A DNA stretch of 64,000 nt from positions 215,479 to 279,478 of the forward strand of contig JABVXU010000037.1 of NCBI GenBank assembly GCA_013365365.1. Direction: 5' to 3'. The first letter of the stretch is position 1. Every line of letters starts with the position of its first letter. Positions 13,702 to 25,500 of the stretch are shown piece after piece. The DNA comes from Cruorifilaria tuberocauda (taxonomy: Eukaryota; Nematoda; Chromadorea; Rhabditida; Onchocercidae). The notes beneath the pieces are model-generated. The model worked only from the letters and a program-made list of their open reading frames with translations, was not told the DNA's origin and did no database searches. Both the position numbers and the translations under genes were made by a program.

Positions 13702-13715
13702 TGTACACGTGTACA
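13702..13715. repeat. 14-bp perfect palindrome with central E-box
   Basis: TGTACACGTGTACA is its own reverse complement and contains CACGTG, a canonical bHLH E-box. It sits in a GTAT/TATG-rich stretch. Confidence 0.8.
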
Positions 13716-14029
13716 AGTATATGTATATTTGGACATATTTGCATGTCGTACGCATATTTGGTTGTGTGTATGTGTAGTGCGTGTATGTCGCGTGTCCAAG
13801 TATGTGTGCATGTTAGGGAAGATGTGCACGCGAAGATATCAATGCACGCTCATGTACGTGTATGTGAGTGTATGTGTGTGTGTGTGTATGTGAGTACGTA
13901 TAGGCGTTCAGGTAGAGGGAAGGGTGGTGCTACCATCGACTGTCTACAACCGGTTATCATCTTCCCTTCTCTCTGTCAGTCTGCGTCTGTCAATGTATGT
14001 CTCCGCCCGTCCGCCTACTGTTTGGCCAG

Positions 14030-14059
14030 TTGGTTGGTTGGTTGGTCGGTTGGCTGGCA
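14030..14059. repeat. (TTGG)n-like short tandem repeat
   Basis: About seven TTGG-type tetramers with two substitutions (TCGG, CTGG). Confidence 0.8.
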
Positions 14060-14410
14060 GAATGTATGGGAGTGGGCCCGTTTGATCCACTCTATACTAT
14101 TGGGATGTGCGTGTGTGCGTGCGTCTGTGATAGGAACGGAACGCTATCAATGATTTCTGAATTAGATGAGTCGTGGTACTTCCCGAGAAATCCAGATGGA
14201 GAAATTGACTACTATCAAGGCGCTGTGAAAGTCTTTTTTCCTTCTGAGAATTTTGGGATGGTTGTGATGATCAAGAAGAGAAAAGGAAGGATTTCTTTTG
14301 TGCTCCCCGTACCTGACTTTGTTCTAAGTATTCCGCGGTGAGGCAAGATTGAATTAGTTGATAATATCATGAATTTCTCCGATAATTGTTTTTCTTTAGA
14401 CTCATTCATT

Positions 14411-14418
<8 letters not shown>

Positions 14419-14495
<77 letters not shown>
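14419..14495. repeat. (TG)n microsatellite, about 38 units
   Basis: Pure alternating TG over 77 bp, with looser GT-rich sequence on both sides. The Cys/Val ORFs (plus strand) and Thr/His ORF (minus strand) across it are artefacts. Confidence 0.97.
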
Positions 14496-14498
<3 letters not shown>

Positions 14499-15370
14499 AT
14501 GTTGTGCGCCTGCGTGTGAATGCGTGTGTTTGTGTGTCTATTTGTGGTTTTGCTTGATCTGTACTCATCATATAATATGAATGACCGGCGAATTACCATT
14601 TTAGCAGAAGCAATAAACATCATCAAAGACTGCAAATAATCGATAACAGGGAGTTATTTACTTTTTGTTTCTCTCAAATGAGAGTAGGAGTGGGAAATCG
14701 AAAAATACTTCTGTTTATTTTCCAAAGCGTCCTTATATTTATCAACACTTTTCATGTATCGACAATGCGTATTAGTTTGTATTGTGTATCACCTGACCAT
14801 CACAAAAGGTTAATGTCACATCAGATTTATGATTGATTGATTTGATTTCGATAATATAGCACAGTTTCGCAAAATTTCTTTCTGTGCTTGCAAATATGGT
14901 GGAAATAATAGTTAGATATTATATTCATTTCATATATTGAGCAGTTGCCTTTGTGTTGTTTTATTAGAATTCTTATTTCTTCACGAATTTAAACTTATAT
15001 TTAAAAAAGTAATAAAACAAAAAAATATTTCCATTTCTACTCTACTTACATTTATGGGTTATGGGTTTATGTCGCATTGGAAATTTTTAAATAAAGAAAA
15101 AAGCAATTTTCGACTGATTCAGGTTTTCTCGAAAATCAAAGAGAGATTAACCATTAAGTTTTATATGTATAATTGATACCCCATGTTCGATCATTGAACT
15201 GATAATGCTAAGCGAACTGAAAGAAGCTCTTTAGAAAAAAACATTTTTAAAGTGTTTTTAATGTAATTGTAGAATGCAAGAATAAAAATTACATTATGAT
15301 TATTTTTTATACTTATTTGTTCGTTACCTCTTCATTTCGTTACTTTCCCCCTAAAAAGCCAAACGTTTTA

Positions 15371-15376
15371 TTTCAG
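15371..15376 (+). promoter_or_regulatory. Candidate trans-splice acceptor upstream of the ZFAND gene
   Basis: TTTCAG preceded by a T-rich stretch lies 70 nt before the ATG at 15447, with no in-frame ATG between. Nematode mRNAs often receive a spliced leader at such a site. This is position and motif only. Confidence 0.35.
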
Positions 15377-15446
15377 TTTTTAACAAAAAGCTAATTGTCG
15401 GCCTTCACGTGAATAGGAAGCATATTGAGAACTAAAAGGACGAATT

Positions 15447-17080
15447 ATGGAAAATCAACAGCAGACAACAACACTATGCCGTGCGGGTTGTGGTTTCTTC
15501 GGTTCACCTTCCACCGAAGGGTTGTGTTCGAAATGCTACAAGGATTATGTGAAGCGTAAACAGGATACTACCGCTCGCGTAAGCCCACCATTACCAACTA
15601 TAGTTAGCTCGGGTGCTAATACGGCCACGGCTACATCAAGTGTTGTTAGCAATACAACATGTAACTCGGATAATACTGCTGCCACTTCGTCAACGGTTAT
15701 TATTGCAGAAAAGCTTAGGGAAGTAAGTGCCAGTTTTTGTTTTCAATTTTTTTTGTCAGACGAGGACCTGTTCAAATAAATCTGAATTGTTCGAGTTTTC
15801 GGTTCCTAAAATTGTTTAGACAGATTAAGTTAAATAACAACAAATGACATCCGAAATGATTCGTTAGATTTATCAATCGATTAGACAGCACTATTGTGAA
15901 TCTTTTCTCTGATTTCTTCTATCAAATTGGAGTTAGGGATCAGTTGTTAGTGTGAATGAATGACAACTCTGAAATGAACCGGTTGATGCGAGAGATAAGT
16001 TTGGAAGGATATGATAATTAACCACATCAACTGCTTATCATGATTCCGGGACCTTTTCACAGATCATTTCATTGGTGTTTAGGATATCATTCTCCTCTCA
16101 GTATCTACCTATTAATGAACATATTCCATAATTACTTGTGTAGTTATTTCACAAAGCAGATGAAAGCTTAGCAATCAAGTGTGTACTTTAGTGTGTATTA
16201 AAGATTTTTGTTAGGAAATTAATTTAGGTTTCCTGTTCGCAGGCTGCAAAATCATCCGAAGATATGACTGCCCAATTAGAATCAGTAGCAGCGGCTGTGG
16301 AGGCAGCAGGTGGTATCACGGCGTCATCGTCGGATACTTGCTCTGGTGTCCTTTGTACATCTAGGTATAATTTTTTCATGCGGACCGCTGATTTGTTGCT
16401 ACTATTAAAATGTGGATCTCCTGTTTAACATTGTAATACGTTTTAGTATTAACATTGTAATACGTTTTAGCTCTCTGGCAAGTCTTGATGCGGCAGCTGT
16501 CCCGGACTCGATAACTTTGAATAACGAAGGTCAGCCTGTTCCAAAGAAAGCCAATCGTTGTCATGTTTGCAAGAAACGTGTCGGTCTTACTGGTAAGTAT
16601 GTTTAAACCATTCAGAATTTGTTTCTGAGTAGTCTTTACTTTTTCTGGTCATTTATTTTGATCGCTTCTAATGATTGCTCATTGAAGTGAGACTAAAAAA
16701 AGAAAGCAAAGAGAAAAGAACTTTGTAATTTGCACTTTCTTCTAAGACGGACACTTTGTCAGATTGGAATTTTTTTGCCCTGTAACAACAGTAAAACATT
16801 CGGGGAGAAAATCCTTAGCAAAAACATGGCCTCTCAATCGTAGATCTTCATGAAATGGATATCAATTCAATAGCGCTTGTAAACAGTTTTTTTATTAGTC
16901 ATAAGAGATTAAAAAGGATGCCAATTTGCAGGTTTTGTTTGCCGTTGTGGTGGCTTATACTGTGGTGAACATCGTTATGATACAGCGCATGGTTGCTCTT
17001 TTGATTACAAAACGATGGAGAGAGAAGAAATTCGTAAAAATAATCCGGTGATTGTTTCAGAAAAGATCCAGCGGATTTAG
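15447..17080 (+). CDS. ZFAND5/ZFAND6: A20/AN1 zinc-finger protein (ZFAND5/6-like), 4 exons, 222 aa
   Basis: Exons read as 15447-15722, 16243-16364, 16471-16592 and 16932-17080. All junctions are GT-AG and the phases (0, 2, 1) join into one 669-nt frame. Exon 1 encodes an A20-type finger with Cys11, Cys15, Cys27 and Cys30 ([11 protein letters not shown]...GLCSKCY). A Ser/Thr/Ala-rich linker follows. Exons 3-4 encode a full AN1 finger: [27 protein letters not shown], then HGCSFDYK. The protein ends EKIQRI, the family's usual end. In the family, the A20 finger binds ubiquitin and the AN1 finger contributes to proteasome or ubiquitin-linked stress responses, in cytoplasm and nucleus; that role is inferred by homology. 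The start is the first in-frame ATG, shortly after a TTTCAG acceptor suited to trans-splicing. The acceptor of intron 2 is duplicated (see findings). Confidence 0.95.
16427..16470 (+). repeat. 24-bp tandem duplication containing the 3' splice site of ZFAND intron 2
   Basis: A 24-bp unit (16427-16450) is followed at once by a second copy of its first 20 bases (16451-16470). Each copy ends its splice signal in TTTTAG, at 16446 and 16470, so two equivalent acceptors lie 24 bp (8 codons) apart. Both keep the reading frame open into exon 3. Confidence 0.9.
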
Positions 17081-19583
17081 GATGTGTGTTTTATATTCGT
17101 TTGCCCATGAAGTACAGCGAAACACTTCTACACACTTCCATTATGTAGCTAATTTTCTGTTCTTTTATTTTCAATTTCGAAAACATTCATCCTAGAAGAG
17201 GAAGGATGGAGAAGCATCACTGAATATTTTCATTGCTAGTCGTCCCTTTTCCACATGTTCCTCTTCGTTTTTTCGGTGGTAATAGTTTGACTTTCTGTGA
17301 AAAGTTTACATGTTTTTGAAAAAATGCAGAATTGCTTTTGAATGTTAGAAGAGTATGTCAAGAAATGTCATTCATCATCTTCATCGGAGCATACGTTGCT
17401 TTTTTGTTTTGACGTTTTTTGTCTTGTCTTTATCTTATCATACATCCAATTTTTTAATGGTTCGTTTTTGGTTTTCTGCATTCGCTAATCTTCCAACCTC
17501 CCTTGAAGTTTGCTAGCTGGTTTAACTGAATGTTTTTTTCTTGAGAAAATGCGAGGATGGTCATTTTTTATGTGGCCTGTATGTGCGTATTCGTGTTTGT
17601 ATGTGTATGCGTGCATTTATGAAGCATGTTGTGCAGATGAATAATTTCGAATCATACGAAGTTAAAGATGCTTTTTTTCGGGAAATAGGGAAGGGATTTG
17701 TCTTGATTTCATTGCGAGTTTTAATTTGGTTGAATGTAAAATTTCTGAAAATTTTCACTTTGCAAGAGATACGACAGCATATCGAAGAATTTGCAATTAT
17801 TCGTATCGTCTTTTTTCCTTCAGCGGTTTGATTATTTTCGTATGTGCGATATGATCATGTCATCCTAGTTGACATCATTACATTCTAAGATTGAGCAGTA
17901 ATGAAAGAGATTGGGACAGTTTTTTTTCCTGTGAAAGTGGGTAAGTAATTTTTATCACTTCAATTTTTGAAAAGTAGTGAAGAAAATATTCAAATTTGAA
18001 TACTAAATGTAAAATCCAATTGATTCGGTAAGTGGTTTGATACACGATTCTTCCGATGAATTATTTTTTTCAGAGAAAGTGAAGATATGGGTATGAAAGA
18101 ATTTCTCGTGTAAGGCTTTTTTATATATAGATTATAGGCATACACCGATTTCTATTAAACTTTTTGTTGATAGAGGTGGTACGACATACGTACATTTTGT
18201 CAGTCTTTTTTCATGTGCTAAAAATAATCTTGTCTTCTTGCTTCAATATTGAATTAGTTCGAGTTGTATAAATGACCCTTATTTACTGACACCGTGATTT
18301 TTTTTAAATGTCAACGTATAAACCTATATTCTTCTAAGTATTACTATTCAGTGTTACACTTGAATTTGGATTTTGAAACAAATTTACTCATATACTTATG
18401 AAAACGCACCAAGGTACGAAAGGAAAACGGAATTTGGAATGTATGATGACTTATGTATAAGGGATTCTGGAATTCATCGAACTTGGAAAACGTTTTACGT
18501 CTTAAACGTTTTAAATGTTTCAAATACAAAAGCGTATAGGGTGCAGTTTATCGCCGTGGATATTTGTCAGGATTTCTATCCAGAATGACTGAATTTTCCG
18601 TGTGAGTATCTGCAATAAAAATATCCTACACACTCCTGCTTTTCGTCCTAATAAATTATTTTGAAATTCGACCAGTCATACATGCTTTCTTTCTTTTTTA
18701 AATCGTATAAAATTGTTTCTATGCGATACACACTTCCGGTATGGGGATATCATTTAGTGCTTTTACAATCAATTATTGATTAATTGTTTGCTATTTAAAT
18801 ATATTCAGCGGTTGAGTGAAGGATATCAGTTTAAAAATTCAATAATTTATTTTTATTGAACAATTCACTTGAATTTTTTTGCTTTTGATATTATATACAA
18901 ACTTAAATCTCTTAGAGCTCTCAGGATCCACTTCGGATTCAACATCCAATGTACTAATTGTGTTTGCTTGAGAATGTTATGTGTGATTTATTCAACTCAA
19001 ACTTTTGGTTTTAATAATTTTTGTAGTGGGGGAAAAAGAAGATAGCAGAAAAGAGGAAATTTCTCGGAATTTATTTCCATTTTTATTTCTCTTTATGTTA
19101 TTGCTTATCATCTTAAAATTCATCATATCAAGAGTTTTAGATCATTGGATGAATTGGATTAACTACAGAATAACGATTCGCAATTATGGATTGAATAATT
19201 GAGCAGTACGAAACTGAATGATTGCCTGATATTTGGAGAGATCGTTTAATTTATGAACAATCTATCCAAATATGTAGCAATTATTCATTTTCGATGTGTA
19301 GTAATATATAGTAAAAAAATTCCCTTTTTTCTTTCGTTATTTTAAAAATTGGTATATTTTGAAGTGTATTTTTATTCGAATTCTTCATTCTTCAAATTTT
19401 GAATTTGATTCAAATTCAAAGTTGATTAGTTGCTACGGATCATACCTATTACAAGCTTTCATACAAAAAGTTTTCACCTTAAAATGAAAAACGAAGAAAT
19501 TCACCAGTAGTACCATACTAGGAAAAGTAGAATATAACAGTGAATTCATGCCTGTGAACACATGACTAAATATCATTTAAATT
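17081..19583. other. Convergent intergenic region / 3' UTRs between ZFAND and IQGAP
   Basis: AT-rich sequence with only short unrecognisable ORFs (up to 96 codons, at 17541-17831). It must hold the 3' UTRs of both flanking genes. A TTTATT at 19371-19376 (AATAAA on the minus strand), about 210 nt past the IQGAP stop, is a possible poly(A) signal for IQGAP. Confidence 0.5.
18614..18619 (+). terminator. Possible poly(A) signal of the ZFAND gene
   Basis: AATAAA lies about 1.5 kb after the stop codon. It would imply a long 3' UTR over 17081-18640, a stretch with no recognisable coding exon. No transcript evidence is available, so a nearer non-canonical site may be used instead. Confidence 0.25.
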
Positions 19584-22500
19584 TCAATTAATAAACCTTT
19601 TCAAATAATCCGCATATCGTTCCAAGCGTTTCTGATAATCTAATCGAGTTCTTTCAAGACGAAATACTAACTTACTTATTGTTACCAATTGAATTTGGCG
19701 GTCTCTTCGATAATTGTCTTCTCTATTAATATCCTGAAATATTTAAAGATTTTGTTTTACGTTATGTGCTACATTATTATCAATTTGATTATGTGTATGT
19801 AAAATTCGTAATTACATAATAATAATAATAATAATAGTTGATAACAATAATAATAATAATGATGATGATAATAATAATAATAAATAATAAATAGTAAATT
19901 CGGTAGTTTTCTTTTTCTCTAAAATAAAAGATAAATGTTCTTTGATTATCATACTAAATAAATCGGTTTCGAAATGATCCATCTTTTAGTCTCAAATAAA
20001 TTACTCAACGATTATTTCGAGCTGTGCTAAATTATCAAATGCAATATTGGAAAAGCAGAAGACAATAATAAATTATAAACTTTAGCGATAGCCGTAACAA
20101 TATTCTGATAATTATTTATTGATGTTACTCGTTCAGCCTTCTCCAAAGTACTTAATTGTCGGATAATATGACATTTCGTATCATCCAATGTTGGCCTTCA
20201 ATAATTTTTAATCAAATCATAATAAGAAATAGAAGACTGAAACACTTATGGATTTGCAAAAGTATATTAATGCAAATATTAAATTATATATTACATCGAA
20301 AATAATAAACTGCAATTATATTATACAATGCAAAAACTTTTCCCCTATCAACTTCGAATTAAGTAAAATTACTTCATTCCAAATTATTTACTTTCACTCA
20401 TATTTGGACTATATGTATATGTATATATACTGAAATATAAAAATATCGAAAGATTAGAATATAATATTTTAATATAGAATTTTAAATTGAACATACTGAT
20501 CATCATTGTGATGCGGAAGTTTCCGGAAAATTTCTTCCTCCTTCTGAAGTGTATGGTGAGCAAGAAGTAACGTTAAATTATTACCCGGACAATTACTTAA
20601 CAAGCATTGTTCTGAGTATCGTATCGTCCTGAACACGAAGAATAGAAGAAAATTATTTTCATTGCCTTACTCTTGACGGGTTGAAAAAAGTCCGCATTTT
20701 AATGGTAATTAACTTAAAAAGAATTGATTGTTAATAATTGAACTTTGAAATTTTTTCAAATAGTTATCGGAAAGTGGACATATTTCAAAATCGTAGAAAC
20801 GTAATCATTATGAATGAGATTGTAACCTTCGAAACAATTCGTCATGATTATCAATTTCATCCGGAATAAAGGGATGCAAATGAAGTGTTACATACTGTTC
20901 CGCGTTATCATTCGGTAATAATGCGTGAGTAATAAGTCGATTTAATCGTAAATTCTTCGGGACTACCTGGTGATTTATCTGTTTGTGATTTGCATGCTAA
21001 TTATTGATATCATTGAAAACAATAAAAAAATCCCAACAAATGATTTTTAATATAATCAATTAGGTTCTCTTACTAATAACGACTGCAGTATCATTGATAA
21101 TTATTATCAATTGCCAAAGACAATATAGTGGAAAATCGATTAGAATTATTCTAATCACTTAAATTGTTAATTATTCCAGTGATACAAATGTGCAATTCAT
21201 GCAGTTTGCTATTGAAAGATTATTTCTATTTGTTATTCCCAAATACATATTGATATCTTTACGTATCACCTCACTGATATCATTTTGGAATCGCTGAAGA
21301 GTTGCATGAAGTTGAAGCATTGTTATATGAAGCGTAGGCTTACATGATCCATACTTATCCCATTCCTCATCTTCGATGCTATAGCTGTAAACGGGCGGAT
21401 TTCGAAGCGTAATTTTTACAAAATGCCATCTAAAAGAAGACTGATCAATTTTGATGAGAGAGGAAAAGAAAGAGATAAATTTGAAAATTCATTTGAATTG
21501 GAATGATTTCAATTTAAATGTTAATTTTGAAAGACCCGGTTAACACTACCAAATTAAATTCATCTTGGGATTTTGCAGAACAAAGATTAATTAGACTATC
21601 AGAAAAGACGGAACTTTAAGTCATATTGTCTTACCAGAATAATTAATAAATAATTAATTACTTACCTTGAAATAGCGTTAATTTTCTTAATAGCATCATT
21701 TAGTGAATTCAACCAATACTTTCTCCTGCCATACTGAAAAGAAAGAAATGAATGAAAAATTTTTTGCTTAACTTCACACAAGAACTAACTTTTTCAAAAT
21801 TAAATAAACAACAAATTACCAAAAAATTACTTAATTGCCGTTGTTCGATTCTAATATTTCGTCCAATCATTTGAATATGCAAAGGAATAATAATACTTAC
21901 ATCAAAATAAGAATTGATACTATTCTCTTTAAATTCTGCGATAATTATTTTGCCATTAAAGTTTTGCAATCACTACTCTCTTCTGACATTTCCGGAAATA
22001 TTAATCAACTTTTGAAAAAAAGAATTGATGAAGTACTTACACCATGGTGTAAAACACCACATTCGATAAATTTGCTGATCGTTTTTCGGATTGCTAAAGC
22101 AAAATGTTCATTCGGCTCTTCGTTTATCACACTCGGATTTTCAGCAGTGATTATTTCCATCCAACAACCTTTATAGAGCCAAGCATTGATTACCTGAAAT
22201 TTCTTTCTTAGTTTTTTCCTCAATTTGAATATAAATCGATGATGTTTACTCATTTCGTTTTTTTTCCCGAAAAATACTCAATGAATGGAACTTTCTCAAT
22301 TGAAATTATTATAGGAAATTCAAATGACTGATGAATTTTGACAATTTAAAAATTTAATTACTCACATTTTAACTTTACTAAATTTGATTAAGTGCATTGG
22401 AAAGTAATTTTTAAATGAAAAAACCATTAGATACAATTCAATGTTCGTACTATTTTGTATACTATCAAAATTTTGAATCTTCACATCATACGTCTAAAAA

Positions 22501-25500
22501 CTGTTATATTTTTACATTAGATAACTGACAATTCCAGATTATCATATCATACTGCTAAAGATTCTAGAAGATTATTCCAACTTCATTAACAGTTTAAATA
22601 GGACAAACCTGTACAATGACACTGTCAGATTGCGTTGGAAATCGTTTCTTCAAATCATTTCTTACGCACACAACTATGTATCGTATGATATCACTGAAGA
22701 ATATAAATATTTCAGAAAATGGAAACAGTCCGAGCATTCCTATTCTAACGATTGAAAGCAGTTTAATTTGAAGTGTGAACTCTAAGTAATGAATGAATAA
22801 TTATGATGAGATTACGATTCATTCAGTTCATTACAATTATTCATTCATTAAAGACTCTACCTTCAATAGAAACGAGAAAATAAGGGAAAATATTGAAAGC
22901 ACTCTCGAATAGTAACACTTACGGATATTCGGTCACTTTCTCGAAGATAGTATTAGCATAAACGGTAGCCCAGTGCGTTAGGAATTGCTTACTGTCATTG
23001 AAAATCTTAATCACTGTAGAATTATTCATTGCTTCATCAATATTCTTGGGTTTGATACCAGTTATCGATTCGAAGAGACTTACTGGATTAAGATTAAAAT
23101 ACTTCCCACGATATTCGGCATGATTCAATTTCTGGTTAAGTTCCGCTATTTGTAATCGTTGTAATTCTGCCCCACCATATAACCTGAATTTTACATTCAA
23201 TTTTCGGTGTTAAAAATAATTCATTATGATTTTCAAAAGGAAGAGAAAATTTGCTATTACTTCGGTTATGACGGTAATTAGGAATAAAAGAAAAAAGTGA
23301 TATGATAATTGAAATTATCATATCGAAATTTAACTCTGTAAATCTTAAATTTCTAATATTTATAATACTTAAATAATTAAATACAAAAAATTTTAATATT
23401 TTACTAATTTAATTTGGAAAATATAAGATTACTTGATTTCTGCTTTGCAGACATGTTACAATGTAATAATCTTGTGAACTTATATCTAACAAATGAAGCG
23501 CATATTCAACATTGGGAATTAAATTTGTATATGTGTAATCAATAATTAATAATATAAATAATTTTCCTCTATGCATTGTGTTTTTGCTTAACAAATTTAT
23601 GCTCTTTAATTGTTTTAATAATAAGAACTGGACGAATCAAGTAAATTGCAGAACCGGAAAATCGAAATGAAAGGCGAACTCTATTAGTATTTGCAAAATA
23701 ATATATGATGAGGAACTCCGGAAATCGGATAGATTATTCAGTTGCTTTATTTCTTCTTGCAAATATTTCGCTAATAGTAGGGCTAATAGTGACATCTCCC
23801 GGTTGCTCATGCCGTAGCTATAGACCGGCAAAACGGATCTTTGGAATAAATCCGACAATGCTGAAAAATGAACACAAGAAATGAAATTTTACAGAATTCT
23901 GATATATTTTAGTGGTTATTTTTATTTCATAATTATTGATTAACATTTATTTACCAATCGATGGATTTAATCCCCTCGAAATGGCGCACAAATTAATCTG
24001 AAAATGTAATTACCTTATAAAATGATAAAGAAAGAAGTTCTCTCTGTTTTTGCGTTAAACTTTGTTAAAAACCTCTTCAATTTATTAATCAGTTTTATCG
24101 AAAGCTCTTTAAATTTTGGGAGTAAATTTCAGATCGAGATTTTTTCGAAGCATATATATTATCCGGCTGAAAATTTCTAATGCAGTCCATGACAAAGTGA
24201 AAAAGGAAACTAACAAATCAGTTCAAGTACATTTTTTGATGCGGGAATTTCATAATTATCAACCAAAAAAGACCTAGGAAGGTAACTACAAAGAACTTAA
24301 TCGATTCATTCCTTAGATTTCAAACTTTACCGTTCACATCATTGCCATATTTACCCATCAATCTTGCAAAATATTCCGGTTTTATTTGCAAATAGAAGAA
24401 AATTATTTCATAAGTACTCAGTTTCATTCCATCTTCCTTATCAACAACTGATAAAGGCCTGTCACCTGTTACTTTTTTCTGTGCTTCTATATGCATATTT
24501 TTCAAAATGATTCGCAATTCCTGTAATAAAAGCAAAAAAAAGTTGCTTAAAACAAAATAATTTATCAAAATATTTGAACAAAAATTCTATCGAGTACTTC
24601 GACAGTTTATAACTTTCAGTTTTCCTTTTTTTTGTTTTTATTGATATACTTTATCTTAGAAAATAAACAGGAAAAACTGATAAAAGATTTACCTGTAATT
24701 GTCTTTTATCAACCGATACTTTTGCAATTTTATCATTCAAATCAATCATTTTTTCTTCCAAATAACAATTAACATTAATTAATTTTATCGCATACAGTCG
24801 ACTTTCCTCCAATTCTGCAAGCATTGTAACAAACGTCATAACATTTTAGTACCTATCTTTTCATTCATTACTTTGCTGTTTTTAAATTTCATTTCTTTAA
24901 GTATATCAGTAACTATCTTTAAGCATGTGTTTAATTTTTTTAATAAAAGTTGCTGGAATTTTCTGTAACCAAAGCTTCATCAAAAGCTTAAATCTAAAAT
25001 TGAATTCCATATAATAACGCATATTCATTTTTAAAATTTAAAGGATTAAATTATCACCTTCATTCTCTCTTACATCATTTTCTTTATGAAGCAATAATGG
25101 AGCAAAATGTCGCACTACTCGAAGTGAGGGCGCATTTGACCTTTCTGCAAAATATTAAATGAAACTTATGAAAATCAATATTTTGTATAAATCATAATTC
25201 TGTTCAGTTTTTATACTTTCTTATTTCCTTACAATTTCTATCGAGAATACCTTCTCTTCTTTCCATCGATCTTCACTTACACTGCTAGTTCAATCTTTCT
25301 TGGCCACTTAACATCTGGCCACCCTACTTGGCTCTAATCGTATTCATTTCGAAATTTTATTTTGCTGTAGACTGATAACAACTTCCATCACTCCTCTCTC
25401 ATATCTCCGGCAAATCTTAGCTCCACTTTTTACTTCTTATTCCTATCAAAATTGAACAAACATTCCTATGAGACATACAAATATGTTATTATTATTAATT

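Larger units (their letters stand above)
1..15370. other. Gene-poor region upstream of ZFAND
   Basis: No exon of a recognisable family was found on either strand in 15.4 kb. ORFs are short or encode low-complexity peptides from microsatellites. The region holds (CT)n, (CA)n and (TG)n arrays, a 230-bp polypyrimidine tract, short direct and inverted repeats and clusters of candidate transcription-factor motifs, listed separately. Between 13.4 and 14.35 kb base composition is clearly richer in G+C than the surroundings. Confidence 0.55.

Noticed and set aside
14215..14580. Cys/Val (plus) and Thr/His (minus) ORFs
   Set aside because: They are products of the (TG)n array read in any frame.
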